21,799 nt of DNA from Chloroflexi bacterium UBA5177 (lineage in GTDB: Bacteria > Chloroflexota > UBA5177), in the NCBI GenBank assembly GCA_002413265.1, contig DHWR01000009.1, positions 1,726-23,524 of the forward strand. The letters are read 5' to 3'. Made by a program: the position numbers and the translations under genes. Shown here one piece after another: positions 6,553 through 14,580 of this stretch (the stretch's first letter is position 1; the number at the start of each line of letters is the position of its first letter). The notes under the pieces are model-generated. The model did no database searches, was not told where the DNA came from, and was given only the letters and a program-made list of their open reading frames with translations.

Positions 6553-7695
6553 TTATGCAGTCGCGAGCATCTGCTCTCGTTTACTGTTGATCGTTTCGAG
6601 CATCTCGTTAAACGAGTCCGTAAACGATTTCACTCCATCGACCTGAAGTTGATGCGTGACCTCGTCCATCGAGATGCCGACGTTCTCCAACGCCTGAAGC
6701 TCTTTACGGGCGGTGTCCACGTCGCGGTCGAGCGTGCGCTCAACCTTGCCATGGTCGAGGAAAGCGTCAATCGTCGCGTCCGGCATGGTGTCTACCGTGT
6801 CGGGGCCGATCAGCTGCTCGACGTACACGACGTCTCGATAGTCAGGGTTCTTGGTACTGGTGCTTGCCCAGAGGCATCGCTGGACCCTGGCGCCCTTAGC
6901 GGCGAGCGCTTCCCAGCGGGATCCGGAGAAGATCTCCTTGAACGCTTCGTAGGCCATCTTGGCGTTGGCAATCGCAGCCTTTCCCTTGAGGGCTTGCAGC
7001 TCGCTCTTTCGCGACTCATTGCCGGCCTCGCCGATCATGGCATCCAGCTTCTTGTCGACCGCCGTGTCGACGCGGCTCACGAAGAAGGACGCGACGGACG
7101 CTATGCCGTCGATGGGCTGTCCCGTACTCGCGCGCTGCTCGAGTCCGGCGAGGTACGCCTCGGCGACCTTGCGATAGCTCTCCAATGAGAAGAGGAGCGT
7201 CACGTTGATGTTGATGCCTTCCGAAATCGCCTTCTGGAAAGCAGGAATGCCCTCCGGTGTGCCGGGGACTTTGACGAAGACGTTGGGCCGCGCGAGGTAA
7301 TTGAATAGGCGCCGCACCTCTTGGATCGTCGCCTCGGTGTCGGCGGACAGGTTTGGGGGCACTTCGATGCTGACGAACCCGTCGCCGCCGTTCATGCGGT
7401 CATACACCGGACGAAGCACATCCGCCGCATTGCCGATGTCGTCGAGAACTAGATCGTCGAAGATCTCCTGCACGCTCTTGTTCTGACGAGTTAATGTCTG
7501 AAGCTCTTCGTCGTACGACGTTGACTTCGCAATGGCCTTCTGAAAAATCGTGGGATTACTGGTTAGGCCAACGATTCCCACGTCTACCAGTCGCCTCAGC
7601 GTTCCATCCTGCAGCATGTCTCGAGTGATGTTGTCGATCCATGGGCTCTGACCTTGTTCGAGCAGTTGGTGGAGCGTGTTTTTTCCGTCGGTCAT
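6553..7695 (-). CDS. tal: Transaldolase
   Basis: Transfers a dihydroxyacetone unit between sugar phosphates in the non-oxidative pentose phosphate pathway; cytoplasmic. I choose ATG 7695 (380 residues) because AAGGAGG lies 9 bases ahead and family similarity begins right there. A longer frame from 7812 overlaps the upstream gene. Family motifs are GIVGLTSNPTIFQKAI near the N-terminus, NVFVKVPGTPEGIPA with the Schiff-base Lys region, GININVTLLFS, SVASFFVSRVDTAVD, and the C-terminal RCLWASTSTKNPDY. Length and motifs fit the longer actinobacterial/cyanobacterial-type transaldolases. The upstream oxidoreductase stop TAA abuts the GGAGG, so translation is probably coupled. A hairpin terminator follows. 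Confidence 0.93.
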   Translation of the reverse strand: MTDGKNTLHQLLEQGQSPWIDNITRDMLQDGTLRRLVDVGIVGLTSNPTIFQKAIAKSTSYDEELQTLTRQNKSVQEIFDDLVLDDIGNAADVLRPVYDRMNGGDGFVSIEVPPNLSADTEATIQEVRRLFNYLARPNVFVKVPGTPEGIPAFQKAISEGININVTLLFSLESYRKVAEAYLAGLEQRASTGQPIDGIASVASFFVSRVDTAVDKKLDAMIGEAGNESRKSELQALKGKAAIANAKMAYEAFKEIFSGSRWEALAAKGARVQRCLWASTSTKNPDYRDVVYVEQLIGPDTVDTMPDATIDAFLDHGKVERTLDRDVDTARKELQALENVGISMDEVTHQLQVDGVKSFTDSFNEMLETINSKREQMLATA

Positions 7696-7709
7696 GGCCG
7701 GATGCCTCC

Positions 7710-10700
7710 TTATCCGTGAGTCGCTTGTGCGCCCTCGGCGCGAGTGGTGACGAGCTGAACAGCATCGCCTGAGGGGAAGTCCGGACGTTGTCCCTGTTCG
7801 TAGGGCGTCCATTCGTCACTCTTCAGCAATTCCGCGGCCATGCGTTCCAGATCCTGGATGCGGGCGTTTGCTCGCAGGGCTTCCCGGATGGAAAGGATGC
7901 CGACCGCCGGGTGCTTTTTCTCGACGATGTGCCTCAGCATGCTGAGATGGGCGTTGTCCGGAACGCCCGGTTGGCGAATTGGCCTTGTCGCGGCGCGAAG
8001 AGCGCTCTGGGTGCCGTCGATCGCTTCGCCCTTGGAAAAGTCGAACTTGTAAAAAGAACGGCGGCCTCCCATGCGCCGGTTTCCGCTGAGCTTGATCCAC
8101 TTCGCGTTGGCCACGCCTTTACCGACGTCTATGGTGACCCGCACGTCTCGGCCGCGATGGTCGAACGTGCCCGTAAGGCGGGCGTACGTCTCGTGTGAAG
8201 AGCGCTCCGGCTGGTACTTCCCGATCTGCAATGGTCGGTGAAGCGCGAGCTTCATGCGGTCGAGTGGCGTGAGTAGGGACAAGACCGCGAAGGCATGGGG
8301 TATCAGATCGGCGATCATGCCGATTTGCGCCCCGGATCCCCCCGGCGGCTGCTCCTCGAGGATCTCGATCTCCACTTCTTCGATCTCATCCAAGAACGCT
8401 CTTAGATTGCGCTCCTCGGTAAGCAGGAGCTCGAGCAGGCGGACCTCGATTTTGAACCAGTAGTGGTCGGCAGCCACGATCTGAACCGAACCATCCGTGG
8501 AGTCGAGGAATGCCTTGTACTCGTCCGGCGGCGCACCGAGTGGCTTCTCGATCAAGATCACGTTGGAGAGATCGTAGTACAGCTTCAGAAGGGGCAGATG
8601 GGTTTCCGCCGGAGTCGCGATGTACGTGATGACGTAGCAGCTCGGCTCGAGCTCGAGATCCAGCTGTGATCGCGCGGAATTTTCGGGAGAGTCCCAGTAG
8701 AACAAGTCGCCGTTGGCGATGACCGCCTGCTCTGCCTCGCGCAAGGTGGCTCGACGTCCCCCGATGTCGGCTTCCACCACGTGAATTCGGAAGTTGAAGA
8801 AGTTCTTCAGCAAGACGAGGTGCTTGTAGGCCTTTTGTCCCCACTGGCCGAATCCGGCGAGGACCACATCTTTTTGAATGTGGTGTTCCTCTTCTTCGCG
8901 AGCGTGGACGCGCGCGTTGCGGATTGCCATCGCCGCCTGGCCGGCAAGACCCGAGGCTCGTTCGACCTCCTCAGAGGTAAAGATCCGATGTCGATCTCGC
9001 TGTCCGAGAATCACGGCCCCAAGCGCACCGTCGGGCGTTACCAACGGCAAAGCCAAAAGGGACTGCGTGCCGAGAAGCCGAGACATGTAGGGGGAGACCA
9101 GCTCGTGGTTGTGCGCGTCTTCGACCGCCACGGGTCTGCCCCGGTCGGCCACTTCGAACACGATTGAGCGCTCCGGGCGTTCCACCCTTCGCTGTCTCCA
9201 GGCATCCTCCATGTCGGACGCGGCGGCGCCGTACCAGGCCGAACCGTCTTCGTCCAGCAAGCCGATCAGACATATCGACGTGTCCAGCGCCCTGGCCATA
9301 TTGCGGGCAATCAGCCGCAAAGTCTCGTCAAGATCGATCGAGGTAGCAATCGCCCTGCCGATATCGGTGACGATCTCCAGCTGCTTGGCGCGCTGGGTTA
9401 CGTCTTCATACAGGCGGGCAGTTTCCACCGCCACTGCAAGCGTGGCGGCGCAGGCTCGCAGAGCCTCTATCTGCACACGCTGCAGCCGCTGCTGCCTTCC
9501 GACGTGATATCCGGCTTCCAGCACGCCGCTAGCCCTTGCATCCTGATGGTCGGAGCCGAAGGGAATGAAGACCCGGATGAGCGAGGCGTGGCCGTAAGAG
9601 GCAAACAGGTCCGCGTCGAGCGTGAACTCATCGGTGACTCGATAAGTGCCGGTGGCGGCAGTTGGAGCTCGCAGGGGAGAGCGATCCGCCGCCTCCAGGA
9701 GTCGGGCCGCGTGTACATGTCCGGTCACCGCGCCGTCTTCTTTGAGGATCGGGACGTCGAATCGTTCGAGACGGTCTTCCGGATATCCCATGACAAAACT
9801 ATCCTCGACGATGTCCAGCGAAGCCACGACCACGGCAGAACGTCGCCTGGCGACATAGGCGACCACGTCTCGCTCGCCGAGGGGTCGAACGCCCGGTTTG
9901 GCCCAGGTCGGCACCCGCCGCGGGCTTTTTGACAGCGGCTCACCTTCGTCGGGCACGGCATGTACGTCCGGAGAAGCGGTAGCACCTGCGCTCTCTACGA
10001 CCGCGAGGCCTCCGGAGTCCGTGTCGTCCAGCAAGAAGATATCGGCAAACTCGAAGTCGAGCTCGGGAAGAGTCGGGTCGGTGAGAGCCGCGACCGCGGT
10101 GCGAAGCGCCTGCTCCTTCGTGGCACCAGGCTGAAGCAATCTGGTACTGAGCCGGGTGACGGCTCCGAGCGTTCTATTCGACTCATCTAGTGACTCGATG
10201 AGCGCTCCGGTGGTGAGGATGGAGCCCAGGAGGTCGGCAGCCGTTTGCAGCAGCGTATTCTCGGCCGGAAGCCGTCGTTGCAGCGCCATGGGGTCGCGGT
10301 CTGCGAACAGCAGCGTGGCGGGACGACTGAATCCCTGAAGAGCAAGCGCGCTGACGGGCTCGAGCTTGTCTTCGCTCAGCGGCTTGGTCACGGCCTCCTG
10401 CTGCTCCAACGACAGTGAAGGGTCCACCTTGATGGATGCGGAACGCATTTGAAGAGCGGCACATCCCTGACTGGCGATCAAAGTAGACTCGGCGCTCGTT
10501 TGTCCCTCCACGTAAAGCGCGGCTGCGTCAAGACCTACTGCGGTCAACACTCGGTTGAGTGCATAGTCCAGGCGTGCCGTCGACTTGCCATTGTCTTCCG
10601 GCAGGGCGGCAAAATCGGCGACGAGTGCGCTCATCCTGCGGAGGGTCTCGGTCTCGGCTACGTGACGGGCCGCGTCTATCTGGCTCGCGATATGGTCTCC

Positions 10701-11204
10701 GGCCTCACGGATACGCTTCAGGTACGACTCGTCCGCTACGTCCACCTGTTTTTTGCTGCGAGGGCGCTCCACATAGTTCAGGTAGAGGAGTCCGACCAGG
10801 CGCTGGCCCACTTGGAGGGGCAGTCCGACGATGGCGTGAATCTTATGCCGGCGGACGAATGAGCTCTGCGCGTCACGCATAGCGTCTGCGGTAACCAGAG
10901 GGAGGCGTGTATGCAGCAGCCAAGCGGCCGGCCCGTACTGCCCCGGTTCGAGCTCGTCGGGAGTCTTGCCTTCGGCCTGGTCCGACCGGAAGCGTTTGAG
11001 CTGATCGGTAAGATCGGGCAGCGCTTTGATGATGTCGGCTTCCGGCAGCCCTATCGAAACCGGGGCGTAGAAAGCGTCGGTTTCGTCATCGTAAGGGTAG
11101 AGCACGATGAGTTCGGCGTCGCTGACCTGGCGCATCGATTCGATGACCGCGTGCAGAGTCGCGACGAATGCCGTCTCAGGGGCTGCTTCCACTCGTGTTG
11201 CCAT
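7710..11204 (-). CDS. Multi-GAF sensor protein fused to a Gfo/Idh/MocA- or G6PDH-like oxidoreductase
   Basis: One continuous 1164-residue frame from ATG 11204, with GGCGGA ahead. Residues ~10-180, ~185-335, ~350-595 and ~605-765 look like GAF-type modules; the last is the clearest, ending in the LAGQAAMAIRNARVHAREEE helix. That helix usually leads into a histidine kinase. Here it runs straight into a Rossmann fold: GFGQWGQ (GxGxxG, 784-789), YIATPAETHLPLL (861-873), EKPLG (886-890), DHYWFK (913-918) and D966-x3-H970. EKPLG is shared by Gfo/Idh/MocA enzymes and glucose-6-phosphate dehydrogenase; DHYxxK recalls the sugar-phosphate site of the latter. No kinase, cyclase or DNA-binding domain is seen. 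It is co-transcribed with transaldolase, so a pentose phosphate role is plausible. Substrate, cofactor and GAF ligand are unknown. Confidence 0.8.
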   Translation of the reverse strand: MATRVEAAPETAFVATLHAVIESMRQVSDAELIVLYPYDDETDAFYAPVSIGLPEADIIKALPDLTDQLKRFRSDQAEGKTPDELEPGQYGPAAWLLHTRLPLVTADAMRDAQSSFVRRHKIHAIVGLPLQVGQRLVGLLYLNYVERPRSKKQVDVADESYLKRIREAGDHIASQIDAARHVAETETLRRMSALVADFAALPEDNGKSTARLDYALNRVLTAVGLDAAALYVEGQTSAESTLIASQGCAALQMRSASIKVDPSLSLEQQEAVTKPLSEDKLEPVSALALQGFSRPATLLFADRDPMALQRRLPAENTLLQTAADLLGSILTTGALIESLDESNRTLGAVTRLSTRLLQPGATKEQALRTAVAALTDPTLPELDFEFADIFLLDDTDSGGLAVVESAGATASPDVHAVPDEGEPLSKSPRRVPTWAKPGVRPLGERDVVAYVARRRSAVVVASLDIVEDSFVMGYPEDRLERFDVPILKEDGAVTGHVHAARLLEAADRSPLRAPTAATGTYRVTDEFTLDADLFASYGHASLIRVFIPFGSDHQDARASGVLEAGYHVGRQQRLQRVQIEALRACAATLAVAVETARLYEDVTQRAKQLEIVTDIGRAIATSIDLDETLRLIARNMARALDTSICLIGLLDEDGSAWYGAAASDMEDAWRQRRVERPERSIVFEVADRGRPVAVEDAHNHELVSPYMSRLLGTQSLLALPLVTPDGALGAVILGQRDRHRIFTSEEVERASGLAGQAAMAIRNARVHAREEEEHHIQKDVVLAGFGQWGQKAYKHLVLLKNFFNFRIHVVEADIGGRRATLREAEQAVIANGDLFYWDSPENSARSQLDLELEPSCYVITYIATPAETHLPLLKLYYDLSNVILIEKPLGAPPDEYKAFLDSTDGSVQIVAADHYWFKIEVRLLELLLTEERNLRAFLDEIEEVEIEILEEQPPGGSGAQIGMIADLIPHAFAVLSLLTPLDRMKLALHRPLQIGKYQPERSSHETYARLTGTFDHRGRDVRVTIDVGKGVANAKWIKLSGNRRMGGRRSFYKFDFSKGEAIDGTQSALRAATRPIRQPGVPDNAHLSMLRHIVEKKHPAVGILSIREALRANARIQDLERMAAELLKSDEWTPYEQGQRPDFPSGDAVQLVTTRAEGAQATHG

Positions 11205-11362
11205 GGATTCCGCCTAGTCCTGTCCGTCCGTCATATACCCACACGCTACCATCCCGATATACAAACGGCAAGTTCGTGCGGCCGTCAAGTGTCCCGCCGG
11301 CGGCACCGGCGGAGCCGCGATGCAAGAATGATTCGGAGCCGGTCTGTAGTGGGAGGGGACGC
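11205..11362. promoter_or_regulatory. Divergent intergenic region with a GC-rich hairpin
   Basis: This gap must hold the promoters of the FAH-family gene (plus) and the GAF-oxidoreductase/transaldolase pair (minus). I see no convincing -35/-10 pair. CCGCCGG (11294-11300) and CCGGCGG (11306-11312) form a 7-base GC hairpin with a five-base loop, in the probable leader of the FAH gene. The function is unknown. Confidence 0.35.
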
Positions 11363-12274
11363 ATGCGGTTAGTGATGTATCAGGGGCGAACAGGCAAGAG
11401 ACCGGGAGCGCTCGAGGGCGAGTCCGTCATTGATCTTTGTCGGGCGTCTGAGGATCTGGGAAGTGGCAGCTTGCCTGGGGACCTGCGTGGTCTCATCGAG
11501 GCCGGCCCGGAGGCGCTCGCGTACGTCCGACACCTGACTGCCCTGCCAGAGGTTTCAGACCGAGAATCGAAGTATCGCCTGACTCTTGGCTCGGTACGGC
11601 TGCTCGCGCCCCTTGATCCGCCCGCCGGCAACGTGGTCGCGATCGGCCGAAATTACGGGGAACATGCACGAGAACAAGCGGCAGCGAGAGGCGAGTCCAT
11701 CGAGCGTCCGACGATCTTCACGAAGGCCCAGACTTCCATTACGGGACCGTACGATGACATTTCCATTGACCAGGAGGTGACGACACAGGTCGACTGGGAG
11801 GCGGAGCTGGGCGTCGTTCTTGGCCGGAGAGGCAGAGACATTCCGATAGACGAGTCTATGGGCTATGTCTTCGGCTACACGGTTCTCAATGACCTGTCCG
11901 CACGCGACATCCAGTACGGCTGGGGAGGCCAGTTCTTCAAGGGGAAGAGCCTCGACAGCTTTTGCCCAAGTGGCCCGTGCATTGTCACCGCGGACGAGGT
12001 CGCCGACCCTCAAAACCTCCGAATACGGCTAAAGGTGAACGGTGAAATCAAGCAAGACGCGTCTACGTCGGACATGATCTTCCCGGTTTCCCGGTTGGTC
12101 GCCGAACTCTCGGTTGGCATGACGGTTCTACCCGCAACGCTTATAGCCACGGGCACCCCGTCGGGCGTTGGTTACGCACGTCAGCCACCAGAGTTTCTCA
12201 AGCCGGGTGACGTTGTCGAGACCGAGGTCCAGGACATAGGCACGATTCGAAATCGCATAGTTGAGGCCGGATAA
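11363..12274 (+). CDS. Fumarylacetoacetate hydrolase (FAH) family protein
   Basis: Start ATG 11363 (303 residues) follows GGGAGGGG by 4 bases; a longer frame from 11168 overlaps the divergent gene and is spurious. N-terminal ~75 residues form the small FAH domain, then the catalytic beta-rich domain. Motifs are AIGRNYGEHARE (His101), PTIFTKAQTSITGP, and metal ligands Glu146/Glu148 (DWEAELGVVLG). NDLSARD (Asp177), FFKGKSLDSFCPSGP and LIATGTPSGVGY follow. The family cleaves or decarboxylates 2-oxo and 1,3-dicarbonyl acids in aromatic and other catabolic pathways (FAH, acylpyruvase, HpcE-type). No companion catabolic genes are in the window, so the substrate cannot be assigned. It is divergent from the GAF-oxidoreductase gene, with 158 bases between. 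Confidence 0.9.
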   Translation: MRLVMYQGRTGKRPGALEGESVIDLCRASEDLGSGSLPGDLRGLIEAGPEALAYVRHLTALPEVSDRESKYRLTLGSVRLLAPLDPPAGNVVAIGRNYGEHAREQAAARGESIERPTIFTKAQTSITGPYDDISIDQEVTTQVDWEAELGVVLGRRGRDIPIDESMGYVFGYTVLNDLSARDIQYGWGGQFFKGKSLDSFCPSGPCIVTADEVADPQNLRIRLKVNGEIKQDASTSDMIFPVSRLVAELSVGMTVLPATLIATGTPSGVGYARQPPEFLKPGDVVETEVQDIGTIRNRIVEAG

Positions 12275-12290
12275 CTGCCCGGAAACCGGA

Positions 12291-12942
12291 CTACTCGGAA
12301 CTAATTATTCCGGTCTGTATTGCGTACTTCACGAGGTCTGTGCGGTCATGCGCGCCAAGCTTTTCCATCAGGTTCGCTCGGTGGGCTTGCACGGTCTTGA
12401 TGGACAGCGTCAGAAGGTCGGCGATCTCTCGATTGGTCTGGCCCCTCAGCAATGAGCTGAAGGATCTCGCGCTCCCGCTCCGTCAAGATGTCGCCGGGGT
12501 CGGCATCGCCGCGGCTGAGTAAGCGCCGGTAATCTTCGATTACCTTCGTGGCGATAGTCGGGGAGAAGTAGTTCTCACCGTGGGGCGCAGCTTCGATTGC
12601 GTCGACGAGCTCGCGACCCAGCGAACGTTTTAGCACGCAGGCCGTGGCCCCGGCTTTAACGATTTGGAGGAAGTATGCCTGGTTCTCGTGCATGGTCAGA
12701 ATGACAACTTTGACGTCCGGAAAGCGCCGCTTGATTTGTCGGGTCGCTTCAAGGCCGTTGAGGTTTGGCATGGCGATGTCCATGACCACGACATGCGGAC
12801 GCAGCAGCTCGACCAGGTGCAAAGCCTCGTGACCGTCTGCAGCTTCACCGACGACCGAGATGTCAGGGTGCGCAGCGAGGACGAGTCTCAGCCCTTCTCT
12901 TACGATGGCGTGGTCGTCGGCGACCACCACCTCTATCGTCAC
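12291..12942 (-). pseudogene. NarL/FixJ-type response regulator, frameshifted
   Basis: Starts at GTG 12942, overlapping the kinase stop by 4 bases (GTGA). The receiver is intact: acidic ADDH pocket, phosphoacceptor Asp55 (VVVMDIAMPN), Lys105. The LuxR-type HTH begins with LTEREREILQLIAEG, then the frame is lost in a run of four G (12445-12442, minus strand) and ends at 12346. Dropping one G restores QTNREIADLL, then SIKTVQAHRANLMEKLG and DRTDLVKYAI to a TAG at 12293-12291, giving 216 residues, normal for NarL. As written the DNA-binding half is scrambled, so the protein could not bind DNA normally. Because the second frame is fully conserved, the lesion is recent or a sequencing error. It would act as output of the adjacent kinase. 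Confidence 0.88.
12442..12445 (-). other. One-base insertion site in the response regulator
   Basis: GAG GGG CCA GAC reads out of frame; GAG GGC CAG ACC would read EGQT, the family sequence. The homopolymer of four G is the only place that needs changing to recover a full HTH domain. Confidence 0.85.
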
Positions 12943-13718
12943 TGTTGCCCTCGCTCGACCGTAAACACCGGCTGAAGCTCTCCCGTCGTTTGGGGCGCCG
13001 GCAGTGGCAGTGTAGCGCGAACTACCGTGCCCTTTCCGGGTGACGTCGTGACCGTCAAAGTTCCGCCGAAAAGCGTTGCCCTCTCCCGCATTCCGTACAT
13101 CCCCAACCGCCCATCACGCGTGGGCCGCGGCACGGATGTGGGGTCGAAGCCTCGACCGTTGTCTTCAATTGTGAGCACGGCAATTCGCTCTTCGAAGCGA
13201 AGCCGTATCCAGACGGTGGTCGCGCCCGCATGCTTGCCGGAGTTTGTGAGAGCCTCCTGGGCTATGCGGAAGAGAGCGACCTCAATTTCCGCAGTCAGCT
13301 CGATATCGTCGGCCACGCGGGTGTCTACGAAGGCGGCGCCGTGGGATTCACGTTCGTACTCGGCGGCCACCCATTCCAATGCTGCCTCAAGGCCGGCATC
13401 GTCAAGGATCGTCGGGCGCAGGTCGTGAGAGATGGACCGAACCGCGTCGAGGGTGCGGCGGGCTAACGAGGCTACCCTCCTAAAACCGGCAAAGAGCGTG
13501 GCGTCTCCGGCTTCGATGGAGGGTTCCAGCAGGTCAAGGTTTGTCAGCAGCATGGAGAGGGATTGGGCCGTGTCATCGTGCAGCTCCCTGGCGATGCGCT
13601 TCCTCTCCTCTTCCTGAGCCTGCAGGACGCGGGTCGCCAGTTCTTGAGTGTGGTGCGCCCGCTCGTCTTCGAGCCGCTTCCTTTCTATAGCCGCCGCCAG
13701 CACGTTGGCCACGGACTG

Positions 13719-13721
13719 AAA
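13719..13721 (-). other. One-base insertion site in the sensor kinase
   Basis: On the minus strand CAC TTC CTT TCA GTC gives a dead frame. With one T fewer it reads CAC TTC CTT CAG TCC GTG GCC (HFLQSVA), the standard end of a GAF domain, joining the two conserved frames seamlessly. Confidence 0.85.
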
Positions 13722-14577
13722 GGAAGTGCACGTCGTCGCGCGAGAAGTCGCGCGGAGCGTCCGTGAACACTGTGAGAACGCCGAAGGGGGTCTGAGAACC
13801 GGCCACGATGACGCTCATCCCGCTTTGTACGTCGTGGGCCGTCAGAATCCTGGGGATCGAGAAGCGCGTCTCCCTCGAGAAGTCTTCAACGATGACAGGC
13901 TCGCTGGAGAGAAGGGTAAAGCCGGCAAAGGATTGCGGGCCCGCGCCAACCCTTCCGCTGCCGACAAGATCGGTATTCCAGCCCGATCCCGCACGCCCAA
14001 CGAGCTCGCTGCCGTCGTCTGACCGCTCCAGGATCGTGCAGTAGGCAACATCGAGCGTGTGCACTACCCAGCTGACCGTGTCTTTGAAGAGAAGCGACAG
14101 GTCAGTGCTGACAAGAGCGTGCTGACCAAGCTGCGCCACCGCTGCCTGTTTCCGTTCCCGAGCACGCAGTTCCGACTCCGCCCGCCGCCGTTCCGTGACG
14201 TCTCTGGCGATGCCCTGGACGCCGATCGGCTTCCCGCTTTGGTAGATAAGCTGGCTGTTCACTTCGATCGTCGATCGCCGCCCAAACTTCGACACAATGT
14301 CCAGCTCGTACGTCGTCGGAACCTGCTCGTCCAGCTTGCGCTGAATCATGCTGCGCGCCAGCTCAACGTGGTCGGGAGCGACGATGTCGGCGATATTGAG
14401 GCCGATCACTTCATCGCGCGAATACCCGGTCACCTGCTCCGCTGCCTGATTGATGGAGGTGAAGTGGCCGGTGAGATCGTGCGTATAAACGATGTCGCTG
14501 GCATTTTCAAAGAGCCCACGATAGCGAGCCGCGCTCTCGGCGAGTGCTTGCTCTCCCCGTTTCCGCTCGGTGATGTC

Positions 14578-14580
14578 TCA
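14578..14580 (-). other. In-frame TGA within the sensor kinase
   Basis: GGC ATC GCC TGA GAC ATC ACC GAG CGG: the TGA stands where the second PAS copy has AGA (GIARDVTERR). A single base change from CGA or AGA explains it. Upstream and downstream codons stay in the same conserved frame. Confidence 0.88.

Noticed and set aside
10449..10862. Plus-strand frames opposite the GAF-oxidoreductase gene
   Set aside because: They show no domain and no ribosome site, and their composition follows from the opposite-strand gene.
12296..12312. CGGAA/TTCCG inverted repeat as a terminator between the FAH gene and the regulator
   Set aside because: Only five base pairs, within the regulator's coding end, and with no T run; too weak to call.
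12442..13721. Programmed ribosomal frameshifting in the kinase and regulator
   Set aside because: The sites are plain short homopolymers without a slippery heptamer plus stimulatory structure that I can see, and a third lesion is a stop codon; decay or sequence error is simpler.
14578..14580. TGA read as an amino acid (code change or selenocysteine)
   Set aside because: TGA is used as the normal stop in several other genes here, and the expected residue is Arg, not Cys/Sec or Trp. No selenocysteine element was looked for in detail.
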